Program-made: the position numbers and the translations under genes | Notes under the pieces: model-generated | Databases searched by the model: none | What the model saw: the letters and a program-made list of their open reading frames with translations, nothing else | What the model was told of the DNA's origin: nothing | Part shown: piece after piece, positions 7,587-15,211 of the stretch | Numbering within the stretch: the first letter of the stretch is position 1 | How the letters are laid out: each line of letters starts with the position of its first letter | Assembly (NCBI GenBank): GCA_964531735.1 | Contig: CAZHGD010000098.1 | Coordinates: 1 to 27,597, forward strand | Length of the DNA: 27,597 nt | Source: CAZHGD01 sp964531735 | Lineage (GTDB): Bacteria > Armatimonadota > UBA10988 | Direction: 5' to 3'

Positions 7587-8351
7587 GTGGGTATGCCTGT
7601 CGCGCCGGCGCCCGTCCGGCGCTGCCCCCGTTGGTGCTGGTGGGTCTGGTGGTCGGGCGCCCTGCTCCTGGCCGGTGTCTGGTGCTGGCCGATCAACGCG
7701 GCCAGCTCGCGCTGGTCGCTCGCCGGCCTATGCCTGGCGCTCTGGGGCAGCCTCCTGCTGGCGACCTGGCCACACCGGATCTGGCGCCGGCTGCTGCTGG
7801 GAGTCGCTGTCGTGGTGCTGCTCGGGTCACTCGCGCCGGGCCGCCTGGCGCCGCCCTCGAGACTGCAGGCGGTCTACGTCGAACGGCTGCGCGCGTACAC
7901 CGGTACCCGCTACCTGTGGGGCGGCGAGAACTGGCTCGGCATCGACTGCTCCGGGCTTGTCCGGCGCGGGCTGATCGACGCCTACGCCCGGATGGCCCTG
8001 GCCGGCCCCAGTCCCAGCGCCTGGCGGCGCGCGGTTTGGCTGTGGTGCCACGACTGTTCGGCCAAGGCGCTCGGCGATGGCCATGGTGGCCTCACCGTGC
8101 CCATCTGTCAGGCGCCGTCGCTGAACGCCCTGGCCGGCGACCTCCGCCTGGCGCCGGGCGACCTTGCCGTGACCGGCGGCGGCGTGCACGTCCTGGCCTA
8201 CCTCGGCGAGGGGCGCTGGATCCAGGCCGAGCCGGGCGTCGGGCGCGTGGTCAGCGACACGGTGCCATCAGCCGATCCGTGGTACCGGATGCCGGTCCGT
8301 GTTGTCCGCTGGCGCGAGCTGAGCCACTCGCCAAGCGGCGCCGCACCGTGA
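7587..8351 (+). CDS. Membrane-anchored NlpC/P60 family peptidase
   Basis: NlpC/P60 enzymes are cysteine peptidases that usually cut peptide bonds in peptidoglycan stems. This 254-residue protein has three hydrophobic segments in its first 90 residues (around RCPRWCWWVWWSGALLLAGVW, RWSLAGLCLALWGSLLLATW and LLLGVAVVVLLGSL). The peptidase domain follows: TGTRYLWGGENWLGIDCSGLVRRG with nucleophile Cys121, and GDLAVTGGGVHVLAYLG with His201. Gln213 in WIQAEPG may be the third polar catalytic residue. I prefer GTG 7587 because GGAG is eight bases upstream; ATG 7593 is the alternative. It diverges from the trp leader with no obvious functional link. The domain should face the periplasm, where it could trim peptidoglycan. 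Confidence 0.85.
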   Translation: MGMPVAPAPVRRCPRWCWWVWWSGALLLAGVWCWPINAASSRWSLAGLCLALWGSLLLATWPHRIWRRLLLGVAVVVLLGSLAPGRLAPPSRLQAVYVERLRAYTGTRYLWGGENWLGIDCSGLVRRGLIDAYARMALAGPSPSAWRRAVWLWCHDCSAKALGDGHGGLTVPICQAPSLNALAGDLRLAPGDLAVTGGGVHVLAYLGEGRWIQAEPGVGRVVSDTVPSADPWYRMPVRVVRWRELSHSPSGAAP

Positions 8352-8388
8352 CCAGCGGCGGCCACGGCGCGGCGGTTGGCGGTGCCGG

Positions 8389-9108
8389 CTATTCGCCCGC
8401 GCCGGTGAAGAACGGATTGGCCGGCACCACCGTGCGGTTGCCGGGGACGTAGGTGGTCGGAATGGCCGTCACGCCGTCGTTGCAGACCCAGGCCTTGTCG
8501 AACTTCAGCCACTTGACGTGCCCGTCGTAGTAGGCGAGGTTCAGGCCCTCGTTGTGCCGGTTGGACAGCGCGTAGCTCGAGGCGTCCGGGTTGCGGCTGC
8601 TGTACTGGCAGTTGGTCCAGTCCTCGGTGTTGCTGACGCTGCCGTCCCAGGTGATCACCGTGGCCACCGAGCTCATCTGCGACTCGGCGGTGTTGGTGTA
8701 GTTGACGTCGTCGATCGGATTGCCCAGGCCGGCGTTGCCCAGCGCGCAGACGTTGACGTGGTAGGACAGATAGCTGGAGGTCGTGCTGGCCGACGGGCAG
8801 CGGAAGATCTGCATGTTCTTGACGTACGGCGTCAGCAGGGCCGGCATGCTGGCGATGTCGGCAGCGAAGGTGCCGTTCGGCGCGCTGTAGGAGTAGCGCC
8901 GCCAGCGCATGGTGACCTGGTCGTAGTCACTCATGTACTGCAGCACGGCGAGTGCCATCTGCTTCTCGTTGCTCTGGCAGCTCGACTGGCGGGCCTTCTC
9001 ACGGGCCTTGGCGAACACCGGGAACAGAATGGCGGCCAGAATCGCGATGATGGCAATGACCACCAGCAGCTCGATCAGGGTGAATGCTCGGGTCGTTCGG
9101 CTGTTCAT
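8389..9108 (-). CDS. DUF1559-type pseudopilin (prepilin N-terminal domain), copy 2
   Basis: A 239-residue type IV pilin-like protein. It has a short leader ending in R-A, then the cleavage/methylation motif FTLIELLVVIAIIAILAAIL, processed by a prepilin peptidase, and the helix FPVFAKAREKARQSSCQSNEKQM typical of Armatimonadota. The globular part contains MPALLTPYVKNMQIFRCPSA and SNRHNEGLNLAYYDGHVKWLK, the H-x9-DG-type signature of DUF1559 proteins. It ends NRTVVPANPFFTGAGE. GAGGAG is five bases upstream of the ATG. Such proteins are thought to join pseudopilus or secretion assemblies, but individual functions are unknown. It is a tandem paralogue of the gene at 9328. Its stop lies 37 bases from the convergent NlpC/P60 gene with no strong terminator visible. 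Confidence 0.92.
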   Translation of the reverse strand: MNSRTTRAFTLIELLVVIAIIAILAAILFPVFAKAREKARQSSCQSNEKQMALAVLQYMSDYDQVTMRWRRYSYSAPNGTFAADIASMPALLTPYVKNMQIFRCPSASTTSSYLSYHVNVCALGNAGLGNPIDDVNYTNTAESQMSSVATVITWDGSVSNTEDWTNCQYSSRNPDASSYALSNRHNEGLNLAYYDGHVKWLKFDKAWVCNDGVTAIPTTYVPGNRTVVPANPFFTGAGE

Positions 9109-9270
9109 GGCAGCTCCTCAGGAGACACGCGGGAGCTGGGCTCCCTGCGCTGGGCCGATAGACGTGCCGGCGGCGGAGCTTGTTCAGCCGGAGCGAGCCG
9201 GCGGCTCCGCGCCGCCAAGACGCGCCAGGGCCGCCAGCAGCGGGCGGCTCGGCGGGCTCAGCGCGGCGGC

Positions 9271-9315
9271 CAAAACTCACCGGGCCCTGGTGGCGGTTGG
9301 CCACGGCCCGGTGAG
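9271..9315 (-). terminator. Rho-independent terminator after the upstream pseudopilin gene
   Basis: A perfect 11-bp stem (CTCACCGGGCC at 9276-9286 with GGCCCGGTGAG at 9305-9315, plus strand) with further inner pairing begins 12 bases after the stop of the gene at 9328. On the minus strand it is followed by TTTTG. The two tandem pseudopilin genes are therefore probably separate transcription units. Confidence 0.8.
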
Positions 9316-9327
9316 CGGCACCGGTCG

Positions 9328-10056
9328 CTACTCGCCGGCGGCGGTGTAGAACGGGTTCGCCGGACAGACGGTCCGGTTGGCCGGCGTCGTGGTGTCCGGG
9401 ATCGGCGTCGCACCGTCGTTGCAGGTCCACATCGCGCTGTGTTTGGCCCATTTGACGTGACCGTCGTAGTAGCCCACATTCAGCCCCTCGTTGTGGCGGG
9501 CCGACAGACCGTAGCTGCCGGTGTCGGCCGTGCGGCTGCTGTAGTGCGTCCAGGTCCAGTCTTCGGAGTTGGTGACACAGCCGTCCCAGCAGAACACCGT
9601 GGCCACGTTGTTGATCATGGAGTCGGTGGCCACGGTGGCACCGCGCGGGCTGTTGCGCGGGTCGCGGAACGAGTTGACCGGGTCCTGGTTGCCGCCCACC
9701 AGAGCCGCGCAGTTGATGTGGTAGGAGGCCCAGTTGGCCGTCGTGCTGGCCGACGGGCAGAAGAAGAGCTGGTTGTTCTTCACGTACGGGCTGAGCAGGT
9801 ACGGCATCGACCAGTAGTCGTTGGGCGCGTAGGAGTACGAGAAGCGGCCCCACAGGAGGCAGGTCTCGTCATAGTCGCTCATGTACTGACGGTTGGCCAG
9901 GACGATCTGCTTCACGTTCGAGGCGCAGGAGCTCTGCCGCGCCTTCTCACGCGCCTTGGCGAACACCGGGAACAGAATGGCAGCCAGAATGGCGATGATG
10001 GCGATCACCACCAGCAGCTCGATGAGGGTGAATCCTCGGGGCAGACGAATCCGCAT
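9328..10056 (-). CDS. DUF1559-type pseudopilin (prepilin N-terminal domain), copy 1
   Basis: A 242-residue paralogue of the gene at 8389, in tandem with it. It shares the leader R-G followed by FTLIELLVVIAIIAILAAIL, then FPVFAKAREKARQSSCASNVKQI, QYMSDYDE, YLLSPYVKNNQLFFCPSAST, SARHNEGLNVGYYDGHVKWAK, and the ending ANRTVCPANPFYTAAGE. The two differ mainly in the middle (here NPVNSFRDPRNSPRGATVATDS) and in having extra cysteines. The ribosome site GAGGAG lies five bases from the ATG, in nearly the same surroundings as copy 2, so the duplication probably included the ribosome site. The terminator at 9271-9315 ends it. It is a probable minor pseudopilin; no assembly genes (pilB, pilC, pilD) are in the window. 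Confidence 0.92.
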   Translation of the reverse strand: MRIRLPRGFTLIELLVVIAIIAILAAILFPVFAKAREKARQSSCASNVKQIVLANRQYMSDYDETCLLWGRFSYSYAPNDYWSMPYLLSPYVKNNQLFFCPSASTTANWASYHINCAALVGGNQDPVNSFRDPRNSPRGATVATDSMINNVATVFCWDGCVTNSEDWTWTHYSSRTADTGSYGLSARHNEGLNVGYYDGHVKWAKHSAMWTCNDGATPIPDTTTPANRTVCPANPFYTAAGE

Positions 10057-10274
10057 GGTTGCTCCTCACTAGACGAGCACAGCTCAGGGCCCCTGCGCTG
10101 GGGTCGTTGACGTGCTTGTACCCGTTGCGGTCCAGATCAAACGTCGGTCGGACGTGCGACTGCCGACACGCCCGTGTCGCGCGTGGCCGGCGCACCCGCT
10201 CACGGTATGTACACCACCTGGCGGCCGCCGGCAAGTCCTCCGGCGGGCGCGCGGACTCGCCGCCGCGCCGCCGG
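10057..10274. other. Intergenic region between dciA-like gene and pseudopilin
   Basis: These 218 bases hold the ribosome site of the pseudopilin gene (GAGGAG) and must hold its promoter, but I could not pick a convincing -35/-10 pair. A 9-bp GC hairpin (10260-10286) overlaps the stop codon of the DciA-like gene. Nothing else stands out. Confidence 0.5.
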
Positions 10275-10826
10275 TCAGCGCGGCGGCAGCGTGCGGCCGG
10301 TCGCGGGATCGATGGTCCAGCCGTGTGCCAGGCGCCATTGCCGGACCTGCTTCTGGCGCACCATCATCTGCGCGACCCGTTCGCGCAGCGCCTCGTCGGC
10401 CAACGGAGCCACCGTCTCGTCGATATCGCGCAACTCCGCGGCGCTCAGCTCGATCGCCCGGATGTCCTGGTCGCGCAGCGCCGCTGGTGAGGGCTGTGCC
10501 TCCTCGGTGCGCCGCGCGCCGAGGACCAGTCGCAGCGTCTGGATGCCCAGCTCGGGGCAGACTCGCTGCAAGTTGGCCAGGATCTGACGTTCCATGGTGC
10601 GCAAGGTGGCGTTCCAGGTGGGCGAGGGCACGCCGATGACCAGCTTGCCCTGCGACAGCGACAACGGCCGGCACTGCCGCGCCAGGGCCTCGCCGACCAC
10701 CTCGGTCCAGACGCACTCCAGGCGTGCCACCGCCACCGCCCCGGCGCCGCCGCGCTGGTCGAGCAGGCGGCCGAACAGGCCGTGGACCCGCGTCAGCCCG
10801 TCACTGCTGCGAGGTGCTTCACGCAT
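10275..10826 (-). CDS. dciA: DUF721 / DciA-like helicase-associated protein
   Basis: DUF721 proteins next to recF include DciA, the widespread bacterial partner that helps load the replicative helicase DnaB. This 183-residue protein has the N-terminal DUF721 domain: LFGRLLDQRGG…VARLECVWTEVVGEALARQCRPLSLSQGKLVIGVPSPTWNATLRTMERQILANLQRV. This includes the W-x-x-[IV]-V-G tryptophan and the L-x-[IV]-x-[VS]-x-S-x-x-W strand. The C-terminal part is charged and helical (AALRDQDIRAIELSAAELRDIDE…). ATG 10824-10826 has GGTGAG upstream; GTG 10838 would overlap recF by 20 bases instead of 8. It is the last gene of the dnaA-dnaN-recF cluster. With no dnaC-type loader seen, a DciA role is reasonable but inferred from family and place. 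Confidence 0.82.
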   Translation of the reverse strand: MREAPRSSDGLTRVHGLFGRLLDQRGGAGAVAVARLECVWTEVVGEALARQCRPLSLSQGKLVIGVPSPTWNATLRTMERQILANLQRVCPELGIQTLRLVLGARRTEEAQPSPAALRDQDIRAIELSAAELRDIDETVAPLADEALRERVAQMMVRQKQVRQWRLAHGWTIDPATGRTLPPR

Positions 10827-11952
10827 GGTGGTGCTCACCGGGCATCAGCCGCCCGCCGCTGACATGGTACACCTCGGCGCGCTGTTGCAGCCGCGGCCCG
10901 AAGGGCTCGAGTTGAGCCGCGGTCACCAGCACCTGGTCGGCCTCCTCGACGAGCTGCAGGACCGCCACCCGGCGCTGGTCGTCCAGCTCCGACAGAACGT
11001 CGTCGAGCAGCAGCAGCGGCGGCTCGCCGATGGCCTCGGCCACCACCCGCAGCTCGGCCATCTTCAGCGCCAGCGCGGCGGTGCGCTGCTGGCCCTGACT
11101 GCCGAACGTCCGCGCGTCGGTGCCGTTGAGACGCACCGCCAGATCGTCGCGATGCGGTCCGCAGAGGGTCACGCCGCGCCGGCGCTCCATGGCGCGCCGC
11201 TGCAGGAGGCGTGCGCGGACGGCCTCGGCCAGGGCCGCCTCGCTGGCCTCCGGTGGCAGTGGCACGTCCGGTTCATAGGCCACGTCGAGCGCCTCGACGG
11301 CACCGGACAGCCGGTGGTGCATCGCGGCGGCGTGGCGCGCCAGGTCGGCGACCCGCGCCGCGCGGTCGGCGATGAGCACCGCTGCCTCGCTGGCCAGCCG
11401 ATCATCGAACGCCAGCAGCAGGTCCTCGTCGAGTCGGCCGCTCAGCCCGCTCTTGAGCAAGGCATTGCGCTGCCGCAGCACGGCGCGGTAGTTGGCCAGG
11501 GCCGCCAGATAGCGGCGGCTGGTCTGCCCGAGGCAACCGTTGAGAAAGGCCCGCCGCTCGGACGGACCACCACTGACCAGACGCAGTCCGTCGGGCCCGA
11601 ACAGCACGGCATTGACCTCACCGATGACCTCGATGAGCCGCCGCCGGGGCTGGCCGTCGACTCGGAGCGTCTTGCCACCGGAGCGGTGCAGGCCGACCGC
11701 CACGGCCACTGGTTGGCGCGCGGCGCGCCGCACCTCGCCGCGGACCACCGCCTCCGTGGCGCCCCAGCGGATGAGGTCACCGTCGCGGGTGGTCCGTGGG
11801 CTGCGGGAAAGGGCCAGGAGCAGCACGGCTTCGAGGATGTTCGTCTTGCCCTGGCCGTTGGCCCCGCAGAACAGCGTCAGCGGCGCGGCCAGATCGAGCC
11901 GGAGCGTCTCGTAGTTGCGGAAGTCGCGTAGCTCCAACCGCTCCAGGTACAT
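10819..11952 (-). CDS. recF: DNA replication and repair protein RecF
   Basis: RecF is an SMC-like ATPase that recognises gapped DNA and, with RecO and RecR, loads RecA. The 377-residue protein has MYLERLELRDFRNYETLRLD at the start, Walker A GANGQGKT at 30-37, the D-x-x-R-xx-L-[DN] region FGPDGLRLVSGGPSERRAFLNGCL, GPHRDDLAVRLNG, the ABC signature in FGSQGQQRTAALALKMAE, and Walker B PPLLLLDDVLSELD. All motifs are intact. Its ATG shares one base with the dnaN stop (TGATG), and its end overlaps the DciA-like gene by 8 bases, so the genes are translationally coupled in one operon. The order dnaA-dnaN-recF is the conserved origin-proximal arrangement. Confidence 0.97.
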   Translation of the reverse strand: MYLERLELRDFRNYETLRLDLAAPLTLFCGANGQGKTNILEAVLLLALSRSPRTTRDGDLIRWGATEAVVRGEVRRAARQPVAVAVGLHRSGGKTLRVDGQPRRRLIEVIGEVNAVLFGPDGLRLVSGGPSERRAFLNGCLGQTSRRYLAALANYRAVLRQRNALLKSGLSGRLDEDLLLAFDDRLASEAAVLIADRAARVADLARHAAAMHHRLSGAVEALDVAYEPDVPLPPEASEAALAEAVRARLLQRRAMERRRGVTLCGPHRDDLAVRLNGTDARTFGSQGQQRTAALALKMAELRVVAEAIGEPPLLLLDDVLSELDDQRRVAVLQLVEEADQVLVTAAQLEPFGPRLQQRAEVYHVSGGRLMPGEHHHA

Positions 11953-13079
11953 CAGCCCATCTGCATCGGCATCAGGACGTAGACGTAGTCCTCTTCGGCC
12001 AGCGGGCGGATGGCCGCCGGCTGGTTCGACGCGGTCAGCTCAATGCGCAACTCGTCACTGTCGAGCTGGTTGAGAATGTCGAGCAGATAGGCGGCATTGA
12101 ACGCGATCTCGAGGTTCTCCGTCTGACCTTCGCCGGTGGCCACCTGGATCGGGTCGACCTCTTCCTCGGCGCTGCCAATCTTGGAGCTGTGCGCCGAGAG
12201 CTGCAAGCTGCCCGCGGGCGTCGCCTGCAAGACCAGTTTGCGGTTGTCCTCGCGCGACACGATGCTGCAGCGGCGGACGCTCTCGCGGAGCGGTGCCACG
12301 GGACCCGCCAGCGTCCACTCGTGGGTGGCGGGGATGACCTTGCGGAAGTTGGGGAACTCGCCCTCGATCAGCCGGGTCACGATGGTGACGTGGTCGAAGC
12401 GGAACTGCGCTTGACTGTCGGTGAAGTCGATCGCGACCGTGGTCTGCTCGTCATCGGACAGCAGCCGTTCCACCTCGCGGAGCGCTCGCGCCGGCACAAT
12501 CCAGCCCTGGTTGGCGGTCGAGCCCGGCATGTCGATGCTCGCCGTGGCGAGGCGGTGGCCATCGGTGGCGACCAGCCGCAGGCGCTCGTCGGCCAGCAGG
12601 ATCTGGATCCCGGTCAGGCGGGCGCGCGTCTCGTCGGTGCTGACCGCGATGATGCACTGCTGGATCATCCGCTTGAGGGCCTTATGCGGCACGTCGAGCG
12701 TGCTCGCGGGCGCCAGCGACGGAATCACGGGGAAGTCTTCGGCGGGCAGGCCGTGCATCTCGACAAGGCTGCGGCCACAGCGAATGACGGCTTGCTCCTG
12801 GTCGTCGGTCGCCAGCGACAACGGCGCGGCGGCGGTCTGGGCGGAGATCAGCTCGGACAACAGGCGGGCCGGCAAGGTCGTGGCACCGGGCTCCTCCACC
12901 TCGACCTGGAGGGTGGCGCGGATGCCGATCTCCAGATCCGTGGCACTGAGGGTGAGCTGTTCAGCCTGGGCATCGAGCAAAAGGTAGTTGAGGATCGGCA
13001 AGGTGCTGCGCGAGGACACCGCGCGGCTGACGACAGTGACGGCTTGCTGAAGGTCGTCGCGCCGAGAGACTATCTTCAT
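11952..13079 (-). CDS. dnaN: DNA polymerase III beta subunit (sliding clamp)
   Basis: The beta clamp is a ring-shaped homodimer that tethers DNA polymerase III to DNA and serves as a platform for repair and regulatory proteins. The length (375 residues) and start (MKIVSRRDDLQQAVTVVSRA…TLPILNYLLLDA) fit the family, as do SATDLEIGIRA in the first domain, LPAEDFPVIP, TGIQILLADERLRLVATDGHRLATA in the second, FPNFRKVIP, and the C-terminus DYVYVLMPMQ that shapes the peptide-binding pocket. AGGAAGG precedes the ATG. It is separated from dnaA by 463 bases that hold origin-like elements, and it overlaps recF by one base. Confidence 0.98.
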   Translation of the reverse strand: MKIVSRRDDLQQAVTVVSRAVSSRSTLPILNYLLLDAQAEQLTLSATDLEIGIRATLQVEVEEPGATTLPARLLSELISAQTAAAPLSLATDDQEQAVIRCGRSLVEMHGLPAEDFPVIPSLAPASTLDVPHKALKRMIQQCIIAVSTDETRARLTGIQILLADERLRLVATDGHRLATASIDMPGSTANQGWIVPARALREVERLLSDDEQTTVAIDFTDSQAQFRFDHVTIVTRLIEGEFPNFRKVIPATHEWTLAGPVAPLRESVRRCSIVSREDNRKLVLQATPAGSLQLSAHSSKIGSAEEEVDPIQVATGEGQTENLEIAFNAAYLLDILNQLDSDELRIELTASNQPAAIRPLAEEDYVYVLMPMQMG

Positions 13080-13147
13080 GGATTGCCCTTCCTGGCCGCA
13101 CAGGCCCAGGGACCGCGGGTTTTCCCCAGGTCCTTGCCAGAGGTCAC

Positions 13148-13356
13148 TACGATATCATGAATCTATTCTTCTTGCTAACCGGATCGCTGATTCCGGTGGA
13201 AACGTGGATAACTGTCTGAACAGTGGTCGTGGAGCCGATTCGGGGCGGTGGAGAGCGCGGTGAACAACTGGTCTGCCAAGGGGGCGGGCGCCGGTGGCGC
13301 GAGGGCTGGGCGGCTGTGCACCAAACTATCCACTGTCCGTACACTGGTTGTCCACA
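13148..13356. promoter_or_regulatory. Candidate oriC, dnaA-dnaN side: DnaA-box-like cluster and AT-rich segment
   Basis: The dnaA-dnaN gap holds several DnaA-box-like 9-mers. TTGTCCACA is at 13348-13356 (plus), a full match to TTNTNCACA. CTATCCACT is at 13326-13334 (plus). TTGTTCACC is at 13267-13259 (minus). TTATCCACG is at 13211-13203 (minus), followed directly by the weaker GTTTCCACC (13203-13195). The last pair resembles the adjacent double box next to the B. subtilis unwinding site. Beyond it lies a 29-base segment (13150-13178) of about 70% AT, notable in DNA of this GC content and a candidate duplex-unwinding element. The dnaN promoter must also lie here. Origin function is inferred. 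Confidence 0.7.
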
Positions 13357-13432
13357 CAGTGATGGCGCTGACAAGGACCGGGTGCGGCGCGCGGCGGGGC
13401 AGGTCTAGGCAGCCTGCTGGTGATGTTGTCCC

Positions 13433-13518
13433 GTAGGGGCGACCCTTGGGTCGCCCGGCTGCGGGCCACCAAGCGCCTACCGGGCAGTGACAGGGCGGGC
13501 ACCAAGCCCCGTCCCTAC
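13433..13518. repeat. REP-like inverted palindromic repeat cluster
   Basis: Unit A (13433-13458) contains a perfect palindrome: GGGCGACCC at 13437-13445 and GGGTCGCCC at 13448-13456, with TT between. Unit B (13493-13518, GGGCGGGCACCAAGCCCCG then TCCCTAC) is an inverted, diverged version. The stretch 13462-13483 (GGGCCACCAAGCGCCTACCGGG) looks like a third, shortened copy. Similar GTAGGGGCG…CTTG…CGCCC units occur as dispersed intergenic repeats in several uncultured GC-rich phyla. It lies just after the dnaA stop and may also act as its terminator. No protein gene was seen in the rest of 13357-13542. Confidence 0.7.
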
Positions 13519-13542
13519 CGGACAGGATCTCCGCGCGGCTAC

Positions 13543-14925
13543 TTAGCCGAGTTGGTGGAGTTCGACCTTCTGGGAGACCGTCTCGACGGCGCCGGCGACG
13601 TCGGGATCACTGGCCAGGAGCAGGTCGGCGATCTTCGTGCAGGCGTGGATGACGGTGGAGTGGTCGCGGCAGAATTCGTTGCCGATGTCGGCGTAGGACT
13701 GCTTCATCAGCTCGCGACAGAGGTACATGGCCACCTGCCGGGCGAGGACGACCTCCTGGCGGCGCGACTTGCCTTGGAGGGCCGCCGGGTCAAGGGCGAA
13801 GTGCGTGGCGACGGCGCGGAGAATCGCCTCGGCGGTGATGTCCAGCGGGCGTTCACCGACACTATAGTCTTTGAGGCAGTCGCGGGCCAGTTCGAGCGTG
13901 ACCGTCTCGTGCAGCAGCGAGGCGCTGGCGACGACCTTGACCAGGGCCCCTTCGAGAACCCGGATGCTCTCGCGAACGACCTGCGCGATGTACATCAGCA
14001 CCGTCTCCGGCACCTGCAGATGGTCTTCTTCAGCACGCTTCTGCAAGATGGCCAGACGGGTCTCGATGTCGGGAGGCTTGATGTCGGTGACCAGGCCCCA
14101 CTCGAAGCGGCTGCGGAGGCGGTCGTCAATGAGGAGGTCCTTCGGGGGCCGGTCGCTGGTGATGACAATCTGCTTGCCGGTCTCGTAGAGCGCGTTGAAG
14201 GTATGGAAGAACTCCGCCTCGGTGCGGGTCCGCTCGCGGCTGGCGACGAACTGGAAGTCGTCCACGAGCCAGACGTCCACGTTGCGGTAGCGGCGGCGGA
14301 ACTCGGCGGTGCGGTCCTCGCGGATGGAACTGACGTAGTGGTAGAGGAACGTCTCGCCCGAGACGTAGACGACGCGGGCCGCCGGATTGAGTTCACGGAC
14401 GCGGTGGCCGATCGCCTGGGTGAGGTGGGTCTTCCCGAGGCCGACGCCGCCATAGACGAAGTAGGGGTTGTAGTTCTTGCCCGGGTTGCGCGCGACGGCC
14501 AGCGCGGCGGCGTGGGGAAAGCGATTGGACGAGCCGACGACGAAGGTGTCGAACGTGAAGCGCGGATTCAACGGGCTGGAGGCAAAGGGTATGTCGCGCG
14601 GGGCGTCCTCGTCGTGCAGGAGCGTGGCCGCCACCGGCGGCGGCGGTGCGACCGCCGGCCGCCGGTCGGCTTGCAGTTGGAAGCTGACCTCGAGCGGCTC
14701 GCCGATGGCTTCGGCGAGCGCCTGGCGGACCGCGTCGGTATAGCGGTTCGCCATGAGCTCCTGGACGTACGCCGACGGCACCGCCAACTCGACGACACCG
14801 TTGCGGTAGCCGAGCGGCGCGACATCGCCAATCCAGAGGTCGAAAGCCGGGCCGGACACTTGTCGCTTGAGGACCGCCAGGGCCCGATGCCAAGCCCGTG
14901 CCAGATCCGCCGACGGCTCTGCCAT
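13543..14925 (-). CDS. dnaA: Chromosomal replication initiator protein DnaA
   Basis: DnaA binds 9-mer boxes at the origin, melts the duplex and recruits the helicase; it is an AAA+ ATPase. The 460-residue protein has domain I (1-85, with W12 and W31), a short Pro-rich domain II, and domain III from PRFTFDTFVVGSSNRF at 121. Walker A is GGVGLGKTH at 159-167 and Walker B VWLVDDFQF at 218-226. Arginine-finger region RLRSRFEWGL and sensor-II RESIRVLEGAL follow. Domain IV at 385-435 ends in FCRDHSTVIHA, where the family has FGGRDH[TS]TV-x-HA: one residue fewer before the R-D-H contacts. GGAAGGAGA lies nine bases from the ATG. Transcription probably starts near 15205, so the leader of about 280 bases contains DnaA boxes, consistent with autoregulation. 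Confidence 0.97.
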   Translation of the reverse strand: MAEPSADLARAWHRALAVLKRQVSGPAFDLWIGDVAPLGYRNGVVELAVPSAYVQELMANRYTDAVRQALAEAIGEPLEVSFQLQADRRPAVAPPPPVAATLLHDEDAPRDIPFASSPLNPRFTFDTFVVGSSNRFPHAAALAVARNPGKNYNPYFVYGGVGLGKTHLTQAIGHRVRELNPAARVVYVSGETFLYHYVSSIREDRTAEFRRRYRNVDVWLVDDFQFVASRERTRTEAEFFHTFNALYETGKQIVITSDRPPKDLLIDDRLRSRFEWGLVTDIKPPDIETRLAILQKRAEEDHLQVPETVLMYIAQVVRESIRVLEGALVKVVASASLLHETVTLELARDCLKDYSVGERPLDITAEAILRAVATHFALDPAALQGKSRRQEVVLARQVAMYLCRELMKQSYADIGNEFCRDHSTVIHACTKIADLLLASDPDVAGAVETVSQKVELHQLG

Positions 14926-15115
14926 CCCGCTGGGTCTCCTTCCTTGCTCCGGCGCCCATCGTCGGCCTCAGGTTGACCACCAGCGCTCGAGGGAGCACCG
15001 TCGGACCGAGGCGCAACACATCGTCCCAGTGAGGACAGCCGACGAGGTCCGGCGGCGCTAGGTGATGCCTGCGGCGAACCACCCGGACCGGCGTCGAGTC
15101 CCCGCCCAAATACGG

Positions 15116-15147
15116 TTATCCACAAGATTATCCACGATGGTGGAAAA
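15116..15147. promoter_or_regulatory. DnaA-box trio upstream of dnaA (second half of a bipartite origin)
   Basis: TTATCCACA (15116-15124) is a perfect consensus DnaA box. TTATCCACG (15128-15136) follows exactly 12 bases later in the same orientation. TTTTCCACC (15147-15139, minus strand) stands opposite. The cluster lies in the dnaA 5' leader, about 60-90 bases after the predicted transcript start. Likely roles are dnaA autoregulation and origin function together with the boxes at 13.2-13.36 kb. Confidence 0.82.
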
Positions 15148-15211
15148 ACGGATCCCCGCGCCCCCGGGCGAAGCGCCACCTGGGCGGACGGTACCGTGCG
15201 GGTGTGCGGTG

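Noticed and set aside
10260..10286. 9-bp GC hairpin at the end of the DciA-like gene as a terminator
   Set aside because: It overlaps the stop codon and has no T tract; in this GC-rich DNA such stems arise by chance.
11796..13160. Long plus-strand open frame opposite dnaN (454 codons)
   Set aside because: It is the antisense shadow of dnaN in high-GC DNA; composition is low-complexity Arg/Gly/His and no family is recognisable.
13161..13178. Triplet pattern CTA-TTC-TTC-TTG-CTA beside DnaA boxes, resembling a DnaA-trio element
   Set aside because: It is on the wrong strand relative to the adjacent TTATCCACG box, compared with the B. subtilis arrangement, and no correctly oriented box lies on its other side.
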